This document shows positions 5,754 through 13,992 of a stretch of DNA of 14,969 bases, piece after piece. Both the position numbers and the translations under genes were made by a program. A model generated the notes under the pieces. That model saw nothing but the letters and a program-made list of their open reading frames with translations, was not told the origin of the DNA and did not search any database. The stretch spans positions 1 to 14,969 of the forward strand of contig CAYZVH010000067.1 in assembly GCA_964481755.1 (NCBI GenBank). Direction: 5' to 3'. The DNA comes from Phocaeicola_A sp964481755 (lineage in GTDB: Bacteria; Bacteroidota; Bacteroidia; Bacteroidales; Bacteroidaceae). How positions within the stretch are numbered: position 1 is the stretch's first letter; each line of letters opens with the position of its first letter.

Positions 5754-7694
5754 TTAGAGATTATATTTGCTCAAGAGTTTCAACACACGCAGTATCTCGG
5801 CCACGTTCATAGCGAACGACACGGCCCCGCGTCCCTTGAAGGGCGGGTTACCATCGAACAGTTCGGGGATGGAGCCTATGCAGTGCGAGGTCATCTCTTC
5901 TTCGAAGCCGATCATCTGGCGCTCCACGAACGACACGCCGCTCATCTTGTAGATGCGCAGGTAGGCCTCCATGTAGAAGCCCGAGAGCCATGGCCACGCC
6001 GTACCCTGATGATAGGCGTAGTCGCGCTGAGTCTGCGGACCGACGTAGTTGGGGTTGTAGCCGCCGCTCTTCGGACTGAGGGAGCGGAGTCCCTTGGGCG
6101 TGAGCAGTTCCTTGGTGACGATGTCGAGCACTTTCTTCTTCTGGGCCATGTCCAGCGGAGAGTAGTCGAAGGCCACGGTGAATATCATGTTGGGGCGTAC
6201 GCTCCAGTCCATCATCACGCCGTCGACATAGTCGAGCAGGTAGCCATATTCATTGAGGAAGGTCTCCACGAAGGAGTCGCCAGTCGTCTTGGCTTCCTTC
6301 TCTAACTCATCGGCCAGACCATCGTTGCCACCACCGCGCACGAGGTCGGCCACGAAGCGCAGGGCGTTGTACCACAGGGCATTGAACTCTACGATGTAGC
6401 CCGAGCGAGGCACCACGGGTCGGCCGTTGGCGGTGGAGTTCATCCACGTGATGGCCTTGTTGATGCCGTTGGCGTAGACCAGTCCGTTCTGATGGAGGAA
6501 GAGGTTGGGGTGCTTGCCAGTGCGGATGAACTCGACAATGTCCTCGAGGAGTTTTCCGTACTTGGCGCGGCACTGATCCTTGGAGACGAGCTTGGCATAC
6601 TGTTGCAGGGTCCATGTGGCCCACAGCAAGATGTCGGGGTGGTCTATCTCATAGATCTTCAGGTCCGTCTGTCGGCCTTCCATCCAAGCGTAGAGAGCCT
6701 CCTGCATGGTGGCCATGGCCGACTCGAAGGCCTCCTGTTCGTCGATGGCGAGTGTGAGGCCCGGCAGAGCGATGAGCATGTCGCGGGCACGGCACTTGAA
6801 CCACGGGTAGCCGGCGATGATGTAGTGCTTGTCGCCTTGCTTGTTGTGGAACTGGTGGGCTGAGTTGTAGAGACAGTGGAGGAAGCTGTCGCGGGGGATG
6901 CGGTTCTCCACCTCCTGTTCGAAGGTGCGCTTCAGTGTGCGGGTGGAGACGGGCGAGATACCGCCGGAGAAGACGATGCTCTCGCCTTTCTTAATCTCCA
7001 TCTCGAAGTAGCCGGGCACGTAGAGGTCCTCGTTGCTGTCGTAGCCGCGTTCCAACTCCTTGGGGTACTCGAAGTTGCGGTACCAGTCGGGCTCGAAGTG
7101 GAATTCGTTCTTCTTGTTGAACTGCATGTAGAGTTCCGGGTAACCGGGGTACATACAGGTCTTTATGCCGTTCTCCACTTCCTGATAGTCGCGGCGCGCC
7201 TGTGCGTTCTCGTGGGTGTACTGGCGCACGCTGCGGAAAGCGAGGAAGGGATGGAAGCGCAGTGTCGTGGGCGAATGGGCCTCCAACAGGGTGTAACGGA
7301 TAAGGATACGGTTCTCGTGATGCACAAACACTTTCTCTTTCTGCAACACCACGCCACCTACGCGATAGATGGTGGTGGGCACTTTCTCGCAGTTGAATTC
7401 ACGGATATACTTGTGTCCGCGCGGACTGAAGTTGTTGCCCTGGTACTTGTGCAGTCCCAAATTAAACTCGGCGCCGTGCTGTATCACAGTCTCGTCCAGC
7501 GACGACAGGAGCACGTGGTTCTCGTCGTCGAGCTCGGGTACGGGAATCACCAGCAAACCATGGTACTTCCGCGTGTTGCAATCCACAATAGTTGTGCAAT
7601 GGTAGGCTCCCGAACGGTTGGTCCGAAGAATCTCTCTCGGGAGGGATTCCTCAAGATTGGTCATAAGAGTCTTGTCAAATCGCAAATAACTCAT
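5754..7694 (-). CDS. Glycogen debranching enzyme, amylo-alpha-1,6-glucosidase (GH133)
   Basis: A 646-residue cytoplasmic enzyme expected to remove alpha-1,6 branch glucose from glycogen. The N-terminal beta-rich domain (about 1-270) begins with TNRSGAYHCTTI and RKYHGLLVIPVP, the standard opening of GDE_N. The C-terminal (alpha/alpha)6 domain carries AGYPWFKCRARDMLIALPGL (294-313), TWMN (416-419), VVPRSGYIVEFNALWYNAL (427-445), YHQGTAWPW (561-569) and a final SIPELFDG near 608-615. Two sites differ from the pattern I know for the family: RARD replaces the usual WGRD, and TWMN replaces the frequent TWMD, where the Asp is thought to matter for catalysis. These may be normal in this lineage. It is the first gene of a three-gene operon and ends 21 bp before the GT4 start. 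Confidence 0.92.
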   Translation of the reverse strand: MSYLRFDKTLMTNLEESLPREILRTNRSGAYHCTTIVDCNTRKYHGLLVIPVPELDDENHVLLSSLDETVIQHGAEFNLGLHKYQGNNFSPRGHKYIREFNCEKVPTTIYRVGGVVLQKEKVFVHHENRILIRYTLLEAHSPTTLRFHPFLAFRSVRQYTHENAQARRDYQEVENGIKTCMYPGYPELYMQFNKKNEFHFEPDWYRNFEYPKELERGYDSNEDLYVPGYFEMEIKKGESIVFSGGISPVSTRTLKRTFEQEVENRIPRDSFLHCLYNSAHQFHNKQGDKHYIIAGYPWFKCRARDMLIALPGLTLAIDEQEAFESAMATMQEALYAWMEGRQTDLKIYEIDHPDILLWATWTLQQYAKLVSKDQCRAKYGKLLEDIVEFIRTGKHPNLFLHQNGLVYANGINKAITWMNSTANGRPVVPRSGYIVEFNALWYNALRFVADLVRGGGNDGLADELEKEAKTTGDSFVETFLNEYGYLLDYVDGVMMDWSVRPNMIFTVAFDYSPLDMAQKKKVLDIVTKELLTPKGLRSLSPKSGGYNPNYVGPQTQRDYAYHQGTAWPWLSGFYMEAYLRIYKMSGVSFVERQMIGFEEEMTSHCIGSIPELFDGNPPFKGRGAVSFAMNVAEILRVLKLLSKYNL

Positions 7695-7767
7695 AGTTGA
7701 TATTTTAAGGTTTTCAAATAAACAAACTTACATAAAACGTTCTCATTGTAACCCGACAAGGGTCAGC

Positions 7768-7790
7768 AAGCGCCACAATCCGCGGCGCTT
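7768..7790 (-). other. Hairpin in the debranching-enzyme leader
   Basis: AAGCGCC and GGCGCTT form a perfect 7-bp GC-rich stem around a 9-base loop. If transcription starts near 7809, the hairpin occupies the first 40 bases or so of a leader of about 115 bases. A weaker ACCC/GGGT stem-loop follows (7751-7763). No T-tract follows, so it is more likely an mRNA-stability or regulatory element than a terminator. Confidence 0.4.
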
Positions 7791-7815
7791 ACGGAGCCCT
7801 CTTGTTTTACAGTTC

Positions 7816-7844
7816 CAAATGTACATATTTTACTGAAACGACAA
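7816..7844 (-). promoter_or_regulatory. Promoter of the debranching-GT4-GH57 operon
   Basis: On the minus strand TACATTTG (7823-7816) matches TAnnTTTG. A TTG (7844-7842) lies 18 bases upstream, one short of the usual 19-21. An A/T-rich block with AAAATATTTT (7856-7865) lies just upstream, like an UP element. A second -7-like box, TAAGTTTG (7730-7723), is closer to the gene but has no well-spaced -33. The rest of the 7695-8015 gap shows no gene and no obvious terminator for the beta-barrel gene. Confidence 0.55.
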
Positions 7845-8015
7845 CACAAATCGGGAAAATATTTTTAATTTTTCTGTTGTTTTTCTTCCCTCGCACGCGT
7901 AGATATGAACATAGCGTGACAAAACATGTTGTAGAGCAGAAAATACATAACACTTACTTTCCGCCACGTATGGAACAGACGGGAACCGGTCCGCACCCCG
8001 CAGGGAGGGAAATCG

Positions 8016-10193
8016 CTAATGGTTGAAGAGCTCGAAGGCGAACTTGCAGCCCACGGACTGGAAGCGTCCCTTGACGGAACTGGCGAAGATGCCGACGTCG
8101 AAGATGTGGGTGCCGATACCGTAGCCCAGCTCGAGGTAAGGCAGGAGGTGGGGCACGTAGAGGGCGCTTCCGTAGAGGCGCTCGTACTGGATGATGCTGG
8201 TGAACTTCACCAGATGACGCAGCAGCAGGAAGGGCGACTCGTAGGTGATGTGGCCCCGGACATATTTGTTGGAGGAGTTGTACCAGCGGCGGTCGAGCAG
8301 GTGGAAGGCCCCTCCTATCTCGTCGTTCCATCCGGAGGGAAGGTTATTGCGGGCGAAGTTGACGAAGTCCACGAAGTACATGTTCTCCTGGTCGGTGAAG
8401 GCGCCGCAGCCCAGGCGGTAGAACAGGTTGTGGGTGCCGCTGAACTTCGACTCCTGCTGCATGTCGAACTCGAAGCGCTCGTAGCGGCCCTTGCTGCCGA
8501 GGATGCCACGCACGCCACGCTCCCAGTCGAACGAGAAGGTGGGATAGTGTGAGCGGAGGTTCATCTTGCGCCGTCCATTCATATAATAATATAGACAAGG
8601 TGTCCACTCCACACGAACGCGCGGGGCGAAACTGATGTAGAGGTTGCGCAGGCGGCCCGATAGTTGCGATTGTATGGCGGGGTTGTTGAGGTTGCGCTTG
8701 TCGATGAGCGTACGGCGGTGGTAGGCCACGCCGACCTCAACGGAGAGCCCGTTGGCCACCTCTATCTTGTGACCCAGGGTGAGGAAGTCATCCTTGAAGT
8801 AGTCGAGCTTCATGCGGTCGAAGTTGACAGCCGTGTCCGGCAGGTTCTTCAGGTCGTCGAGCACGTCGCTACTGTAGATGCGGTTACCGTTACCCACACG
8901 CACCATCACCTGTCCGATGCGCTCGGGCCAATAGACGTAGTCGGCCTCCACCCGCCAATAGAACTCCTTGTCGGTGAAGTTGTAGCCGATGCGGGGCGTG
9001 ACGCGCAGCAGCTTCTGCCCGGCGAACATGTGGTTGTACTTGAACTTCTGCACGTAGGAGTATCCGTTGCTGTGGCTGTAGCCGAACAGCAGGGGGTTGA
9101 TGATGGGCGAGCACTTCACGCTCCCGAAGTCGGCCATGTCGATGGTGTAGTTACTGATGAGGGCATCGCCCAGTGTACCGAAGAAGACGGAGCCTTTGGA
9201 TTTCTTGTATTTCGAATGGAGCGTGGTGTCGACGCGCAGGCGGTAGTCGGAGTAGACGGTCTGCTCGTGGGCGGTGAGCGGCAACGGGCGGTGGCGGTTC
9301 ATGTAAATGGTATCGGCGATGGCGACCGCGGGGTCGGTGCGCAGGTTGAATGCCTCGGAGAGGTTGTAACGGTTGCGCTTCGGGATTTTCCGTCGCTGCT
9401 CGTCGGCCAGGAAGACGGTGTCGTAGTCGAACACCGCCGTGTAGTCGGCCTCCACCTTGTTGCCCACGAAGTTGAAGAGCATGTTGGCCTCGAACTGGCG
9501 GGGCAGATAGAGGGCGTTGCCGCCCTTGCCCATCAGCACCTTGGCCGAGAAGCGCACATGTTCCACCCGTCCAGTGATGCTGAGTTCATCGATGGTCCAC
9601 GAGCCGTGGTTCACTATCATGTAGCCGGAGACGAGTTGGTTGCTCTTGTTGCGCGGCAGGATGAGAATCTTGTACTGTAGGGAGTCGCCCGCCCCGGTGA
9701 CGGACTCGCAGAGGTAGCGGTACCACTTCATGCCGACGCGCGACAGGGGCGACAGCAGTTGCTCGGGCAGCAGGTAGGGCGAGTAGATGTTCATGCAGAG
9801 GTACTCCATGATGTTGCCCACCGACCCTTTGTTGCGGCGCAAGGTGCCGGCCACCGCCTTCACCTTGAGGTCGTAGATGTCCGGCGCGGTGTAGTGCACC
9901 TCGTTGTCGGACTCCACCAGATAGTCCTTCACTCCCTTCTCCAGGCGAAACATGGCGGGCACCACCTTGATGAGGCGATTGCTTCGGTGCACCTTGAAGC
10001 GGCCTTTCAGGTAGATGTTACCGTAGTACTCGTCCACGATGTGGGCGTACCGTCCGGAGGCTTCTATCACGCGGCTGACGATGCTGTCGGCATCCTCTCC
10101 GTAGTCCGGATCGGGCGTCGGCCGATTGTCGGAGGCCATAGCCGCCCCCACTACAACAAGCATCATCAACAGTAAGCTGACCGTTCGTTTCAC
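8016..10193 (-). CDS. Outer-membrane beta-barrel protein, DUF5686 type
   Basis: A 725-residue protein with a clear signal peptide (KR, then a hydrophobic run to GAAMA at about 20) and a long C-terminal part rich in alternating aromatic/polar strands, ending KFAFELF, as in outer-membrane barrels. The pattern (DSIVSRVIEASGRYAHIVDEY, SPYLLPEQLLSPLS, YKILILPRNKSNQLVSGYM) fits Bacteroidetes DUF5686 proteins, whose function is unknown. Many of these carry an N-terminal carboxypeptidase-regulatory-like domain; this shorter form does not. The start is the GTG at 10193, because it gives a complete basic n-region; I find no in-frame ATG near it. It stands alone between its promoter and the next operon and is divergent from the Crp/Fnr gene. 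No sign of a TonB plug or SusD partner is visible. Confidence 0.75.
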   Translation of the reverse strand: MKRTVSLLLMMLVVVGAAMASDNRPTPDPDYGEDADSIVSRVIEASGRYAHIVDEYYGNIYLKGRFKVHRSNRLIKVVPAMFRLEKGVKDYLVESDNEVHYTAPDIYDLKVKAVAGTLRRNKGSVGNIMEYLCMNIYSPYLLPEQLLSPLSRVGMKWYRYLCESVTGAGDSLQYKILILPRNKSNQLVSGYMIVNHGSWTIDELSITGRVEHVRFSAKVLMGKGGNALYLPRQFEANMLFNFVGNKVEADYTAVFDYDTVFLADEQRRKIPKRNRYNLSEAFNLRTDPAVAIADTIYMNRHRPLPLTAHEQTVYSDYRLRVDTTLHSKYKKSKGSVFFGTLGDALISNYTIDMADFGSVKCSPIINPLLFGYSHSNGYSYVQKFKYNHMFAGQKLLRVTPRIGYNFTDKEFYWRVEADYVYWPERIGQVMVRVGNGNRIYSSDVLDDLKNLPDTAVNFDRMKLDYFKDDFLTLGHKIEVANGLSVEVGVAYHRRTLIDKRNLNNPAIQSQLSGRLRNLYISFAPRVRVEWTPCLYYYMNGRRKMNLRSHYPTFSFDWERGVRGILGSKGRYERFEFDMQQESKFSGTHNLFYRLGCGAFTDQENMYFVDFVNFARNNLPSGWNDEIGGAFHLLDRRWYNSSNKYVRGHITYESPFLLLRHLVKFTSIIQYERLYGSALYVPHLLPYLELGYGIGTHIFDVGIFASSVKGRFQSVGCKFAFELFNH

Positions 10194-10221
10194 TGCGTAT
10201 AATCTGCACTTTTTCTGTAGG

Positions 10222-10229
10222 CAAATGTA
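10222..10229 (-). promoter_or_regulatory. -7 box of the beta-barrel gene
   Basis: Minus-strand TACATTTG fits TAnnTTTG, with a predicted start near 10215 and a leader of about 22 bases to the GTG at 10193. No well-spaced -33 element is visible, which may mean an activator is needed. Confidence 0.45.
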
Positions 10230-10314
10230 TGCAAATATGACAATCGGTTCCCATTATCGCCCCAATATTAACTTCATTTTACTCAGAAAGTGCACATTTT
10301 CGCCAAAATAGTGC

Positions 10315-10342
10315 TTGCGTAATCTATTTATTTGTAATTTTG
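10315..10342 (+). promoter_or_regulatory. Promoter of the Crp/Fnr-family gene
   Basis: TTG (10315-10317) is followed after 17 bases by TAATTTTG (10335-10342), an exact TAnnTTTG box. Transcription would begin near 10350. This rules out the TTG at 10340 as a start codon and supports the ATG at 10376. Confidence 0.5.
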
Positions 10343-10375
10343 TGCTGTATAACACAGTTCTTGAACAGAGGTCTT

Positions 10376-11077
10376 ATGCTAAAGAAAGAAATATCAGAAG
10401 CGGAAATCATTGAGAGCCTTGCCGAGATGTGGCAATGGCTGAAGGAAGAACAGCGTACGTTCTTGGAGAAACAGTTCACTATACAACATTACAAGAAGAA
10501 CGAGACGATCTATTGTGAGGGTGAAACACCTACTCACCTGCTCTGCCTCATCAATGGAAAGGTGAAGATTTACAAGGACGGCGTAGGTGGCCGCAGCCAG
10601 ATAGTGCGCGTCATCAAGCCCGTGGAGTACTTCGGCTACCGGGCCTACTTTGCCGGCGGCAACTATGTGACAGCGGCGGCAGCCTTCGAGCCATCGACCA
10701 TCTGCATGATTCCGATGAAAGCCATCGAGGAGATGGTGGAGCAGAACAACCAGTTGGCGATGTTCTTCATCAAGCAGCTCTCCATCGACCTCGGAATCTC
10801 CGACGAGCGGACTGTGAACCTCACCCAGAAGCACATACGCGGTCGGTTGGCCGAGGCGCTCCTCTTCTTGAAAGACAGCTACGGTCTGGAGGAGGACGGA
10901 TTCACGCTGAGCATCTACCTCTCGCGCGAGGACTTGGCGAGCCTCTCCAACATGACCACCTCCAACGCCATACGCACGTTGTCCAACTTCGCCTCGGAGA
11001 AACTCATCGCCATCGACGGTCGAAAGATAAAGCTAATCGACGAGGAAAAGCTGAAGAAGATAAGCAAGATTGGATAA
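10376..11077 (+). CDS. Crp/Fnr-family transcriptional regulator
   Basis: A 233-residue regulator. Residues about 20-130 form a cyclic-nucleotide-binding-type beta-roll (YKKNETIYCEGE, LLCLINGKVKIYKDG, YFGYRAYFAGG). The dimerisation helix is near 118-145, and the C-terminal winged HTH has LSREDLASLSNMTTSNAIRT (182-201) as the DNA-reading element. The phosphate-binding Arg-Ser motif of true cAMP receptors is absent: the equivalent stretch reads YVTAAAAF. No Fnr-type N-terminal cysteine cluster is seen. The ligand is therefore unknown, and cAMP is unlikely. The start is the ATG at 10376, downstream of the predicted promoter. It is divergent from the beta-barrel gene with 182 bp between starts, a layout in which the regulator often controls both genes; control of the flanking glycogen genes is also possible. 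Confidence 0.9.
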   Translation: MLKKEISEAEIIESLAEMWQWLKEEQRTFLEKQFTIQHYKKNETIYCEGETPTHLLCLINGKVKIYKDGVGGRSQIVRVIKPVEYFGYRAYFAGGNYVTAAAAFEPSTICMIPMKAIEEMVEQNNQLAMFFIKQLSIDLGISDERTVNLTQKHIRGRLAEALLFLKDSYGLEEDGFTLSIYLSREDLASLSNMTTSNAIRTLSNFASEKLIAIDGRKIKLIDEEKLKKISKIG

Positions 11078-11086
11078 CCCACACAT

Positions 11087-11131
11087 ACCCTAAAAATGAG
11101 CATAGGGTCTCGGACCGTTGAGCCTAGGCTC
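11087..11131. repeat. Palindromes directly after the Crp/Fnr gene
   Basis: ACCCTA (11087-11092) pairs with TAGGGT (11103-11108) around a 10-base loop, then GAGCCTAGGCTC (11120-11131) is a perfect 12-bp palindrome. GAGCATAGGGTC at 11098 is an imperfect version placed exactly 22 bp earlier. There is no T-tract. These look like worn units of the same family as the array at 11218-11300. Confidence 0.5.
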
Positions 11132-11217
11132 TCTGAAAAGGGTGTTATGGGTATCCCGACCACATACATTTCCGACCACATCTACCGATAGTCGTCAGCT
11201 TACCTACAGCCCATTTT

Positions 11218-11300
11218 ACATGACCTATGGGGTCATGTGCCGATGACGTATACTTCAAGTACCAATGAAGTATACGTCAACAGCCATCGAAGTATACTTC
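11218..11300. repeat. Second tandem array of 22-bp palindromic units (array 2)
   Basis: GTATAC-centred cores repeat exactly every 22 bp: GACGTATACTTC (11245), GAAGTATACGTC (11267) and GAAGTATACTTC (11289). The first two are reverse complements and form a 13-bp perfect hairpin (11244-11256 with 11267-11279). The third is a perfect palindrome. One period earlier ACATGACC/GGTCATGT (11218-11225, 11231-11238) forms another hairpin in the same register. Linkers are ATGTGCCGAT, AAGTACCAAT and AACAGCCATC. The layout matches array 1 at the left end of the window. Between 11132 and 11217 I see only a direct repeat, CCGACCACAT, at 11156 and 11172. Confidence 0.85.
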
Positions 11301-11325
11301 AATCTATTAAGACATATAAACACAG

Positions 11326-11372
11326 CAAGCCCCGGAATACTACTAGTAGCGTATCCCGGGGCTTGACTTTTT
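11326..11372. terminator. Strong bidirectional intrinsic terminator
   Basis: CAAGCCCCGG (11326-11335) pairs with CCGGGGCTTG (11356-11365). After one mismatch the stem continues with ATAC/GTAT around a 10-base loop. TTTTT follows at 11368-11372 on the plus strand, ending transcripts from the Crp/Fnr side. On the minus strand the hairpin begins 26 bases past the phosphorylase stop and is followed by a T-rich TGTGTTTATAT. It therefore serves both convergent genes. Confidence 0.85.
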
Positions 11373-11390
11373 ATCTTATGCTAGCGCCGA

Positions 11391-13958
11391 TTAGATGAAC
11401 CAACGTACGTAGCAGAAGTCCTGACGATGAGGAAGGTCGGGATGCTTCGGGAACATACGGTACATCACCTTGAAGCTACCAGCGTTGTCCACAGCGTAGT
11501 TGACCTTGAAGGTGTAGAGGTTGCCCTCCTTCTTCACCACGTTCATCGGCTCCACAGAGTAGATGTGGTCCTTACCGTCGCCATCGGTGTAGATGGTAAC
11601 CAGCTCGATGCCGATGGCATCGTCCAGACCCTTCTCGTCGATCACGTAGGTAGTGGTGTACTGCTGACCGCTCTTCAGGTCGCCCTTCTGCACATCCTCT
11701 TCCTTCTGGCAAGAAACCACCTCGATGGAATCCCAACGCTCGGCAACGGTCTCTTTCCAGTGAGCGAGTTCCTTAGCCTTGGCGTTGTCGTTGGCCGACA
11801 GCATCTTGAAGCGGGCAGCCTCCTTGCAGTAGAACTTGCTATAGTAATCGTCGAGCTGACGCTTCATCGTGTAGTGAGGAGCGATGCGGGCGATGGAGTT
11901 CTTGATGGTCTTCACCCAACCCTCGGAGAAGTCCTTACCAGCCTCGCGGGCATAGTACAAAGGAACAATCTCGTTCTCGAGCAGGTTGTAGATGGTGGCA
12001 GCATCCAACTGGTCTTGCTGTCCCTGGTTCTGGTAGGTACGCTTCTCGGTCAGCGCCCAACCGGCACCTTCGCGATAACCTTCCAACCACCAACCGTCGA
12101 GCACGGAGAAGTTGATGACACCGTTCATCAAGGCCTTCTCGCCGGATGTACCGGATGCCTCGAGAGGACGTGTCGGGGTGTTCAACCAGATGTCCACACC
12201 GGAAACGAGTCGGCGGGCCAACTTCATGTCGTAGTTCTCGAGGAAGATAATCTTACCCAGGAACTCCGGACGACGGGAGATTTCAATAATCTGCTTGATC
12301 AATCCCTGGCCAGCACCATCGTGCGGGTGAGCCTTACCGGTGAACAGGAACTGTACGGGGCGCTCGGGGTTGTTCACGATCTTCGACAGACGCTCGAGGT
12401 CGGTGAAGAGCAGGTGCGCGCGTTTGTAGGTAGCGAAACGGCGACCGAATCCGATGAGCAGAGCGTTGGAGTTGATTTTCTCCATCAGTGAGACGATGCG
12501 TGCGGGGTCGCCCTGTTGCTTGAGCCACGTCTCGCGGAACGACTTGCGGATGAAGTCCACCAGTTTGTTCTTCAGGCCCTGACGGGTTGCCCAAATCTCC
12601 TCATCGGGTACATTATAGATAGCCTCCCAAATCTTCTCGTTCGACTGATCGTACATGAAGGTGGAGTCGAAATATTTGTTGTAAAGTGTCTGCCACTCAG
12701 ATGCGCTCCATGTGGGGAAGTGCACACCGTTGGTGACGTAGCCCACGTGGTTCTCCTCGGGGAAGTAGCCTTTCCAGATGCCGGAGAACATATTCTGAGA
12801 GACTGTTCCGTGCAGGCGGCTCACACCGTTCACCTCCTGGCAGGTGTTGCAAGCGAAGGTGGACATGCAGAAGCGCTCGGAAGAGTCACCGGGGTTCATA
12901 CGGCCCATGTCCATCAGGTCGGCCCAAGTGATGCCGAGCATCTGAGGATAGCCGCCCATGTATTTGCCGAAGAGGCTTTCGTCGAAGTAGTCGTGGCCGG
13001 CAGGAACCGGAGTGTGTACGGTATAGAGTGAAGAGGCGCGAACCAGTTCCAAAGCCTGGTTGAAGGTGAGTCCCTCTTTCACGTAGTCACAAAGACGCTG
13101 GAGGTTGCAGAGTGCTGCATGTCCCTCGTTGCAGTGGTAGATGTCCTTCTTGATGCCCAGAGCCTTCAGGGTGAGCATACCGCCGATACCCAACAGAATC
13201 TCTTGCTTCAGACGGTTCTCCCAGTCACCACCATAGAGCTGGTAAGTGATAGGACGGTCGAACTCGCTGTTCATATCGTTGTCGGTATCCATCAAGTAGA
13301 GAGAGATACGGCCAACGTTGACGCGCCAAATGTAAGCATGTACCTGGAAGTTCATGTAGGGAACGTCCACCACCAAAGGTTTGCCGTTGGCATCCATCAC
13401 ACGCTCCAAAGGCAGGCTGTTGAAGTCCTGTGGCTCGTAGTTGGCAATCTGCTGACCATCCATAGAGAGGGTCTGTGTGAAGTATCCGTAGCGATAGAGG
13501 AATCCGATGGCGCACATGTCGACGTTGCTGTCGCTGGCCTCTTTCAAATAGTCGCCGGCCAACACGCCAAGACCACCGGAGTAGATCTTCAGCACGTGGT
13601 TCAGTCCATACTCCATGCAGAAGTATGCCACTGACGGTCTGTTCGCATCGGGCTTCACGTCCATATATTCGCGGAAGTCGCGGTATACTGAGTTGATTCT
13701 CTGAATCAATGCCTTATCCTTAGCCAACGCCTCCAGTTTGTCGTAGCTCAACAGCTCCAGCAAACGTACAGGGTTTCCTCCAGCAACGGCCCACATCTCT
13801 GGGTCGAGACTCTTAAACAACAGTTTGGCCTCCGTGTTCCAGGACCACCAAATGTTATGCGCCAATTCATCCAATACCTTTAACTCTTCAGGGATTCTGG
13901 AACGTACCGTGATTCCCTTCCAATTCGGTGTATTCGCATTACTTACTTTGATTTTCAT
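11391..13958 (-). CDS. glgP: Alpha-glucan (glycogen) phosphorylase, GT35
   Basis: An 855-residue PLP-dependent enzyme that releases glucose-1-phosphate from alpha-1,4-glucan ends, in the cytoplasm. Residues about 15-125 are the DUF3417-type N-terminal domain (RIPEELKVLDELAHNIWWSW), which marks the bacterial/archaeal alpha-glucan phosphorylase branch (TIGR02094 type) rather than the E. coli MalP/GlgP branch. Further motifs are SGGLGVLAGDYLKEASD (127-143), HCNEGHAAL (275-283), TVHTPVPAGHD (313-323) and EASGTSGEKALMNG (600-613), in which Lys608 should carry PLP. The last 125 or so residues are a beta-rich extension ending in CYVRWFI. It lies 34 bp downstream of the glycogen synthase gene and is most likely co-transcribed with it. 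No separate promoter box is visible in the gap, and a strong terminator follows. Confidence 0.94.
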   Translation of the reverse strand: MKIKVSNANTPNWKGITVRSRIPEELKVLDELAHNIWWSWNTEAKLLFKSLDPEMWAVAGGNPVRLLELLSYDKLEALAKDKALIQRINSVYRDFREYMDVKPDANRPSVAYFCMEYGLNHVLKIYSGGLGVLAGDYLKEASDSNVDMCAIGFLYRYGYFTQTLSMDGQQIANYEPQDFNSLPLERVMDANGKPLVVDVPYMNFQVHAYIWRVNVGRISLYLMDTDNDMNSEFDRPITYQLYGGDWENRLKQEILLGIGGMLTLKALGIKKDIYHCNEGHAALCNLQRLCDYVKEGLTFNQALELVRASSLYTVHTPVPAGHDYFDESLFGKYMGGYPQMLGITWADLMDMGRMNPGDSSERFCMSTFACNTCQEVNGVSRLHGTVSQNMFSGIWKGYFPEENHVGYVTNGVHFPTWSASEWQTLYNKYFDSTFMYDQSNEKIWEAIYNVPDEEIWATRQGLKNKLVDFIRKSFRETWLKQQGDPARIVSLMEKINSNALLIGFGRRFATYKRAHLLFTDLERLSKIVNNPERPVQFLFTGKAHPHDGAGQGLIKQIIEISRRPEFLGKIIFLENYDMKLARRLVSGVDIWLNTPTRPLEASGTSGEKALMNGVINFSVLDGWWLEGYREGAGWALTEKRTYQNQGQQDQLDAATIYNLLENEIVPLYYAREAGKDFSEGWVKTIKNSIARIAPHYTMKRQLDDYYSKFYCKEAARFKMLSANDNAKAKELAHWKETVAERWDSIEVVSCQKEEDVQKGDLKSGQQYTTTYVIDEKGLDDAIGIELVTIYTDGDGKDHIYSVEPMNVVKKEGNLYTFKVNYAVDNAGSFKVMYRMFPKHPDLPHRQDFCYVRWFI

Positions 13959-13992
13959 AAAACTAACCTATTATTATTAGTATCTATTTTTA

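Noticed and set aside
8664..9680. 338-codon plus-strand frame opposite the beta-barrel gene
   Set aside because: It is rich in Val, His, Glu and Gly as expected for the antisense of GC-rich coding sequence. It has no motif, and the minus-strand gene explains the region fully. The same holds for the long antisense frames over the GT4, debranching and phosphorylase genes.
10340..10375. TTG start giving a 245-residue Crp/Fnr protein
   Set aside because: The TTG lies inside the predicted -7 box (10335-10342), and the extra 12 residues have no family counterpart. The ATG at 10376 is preferred.
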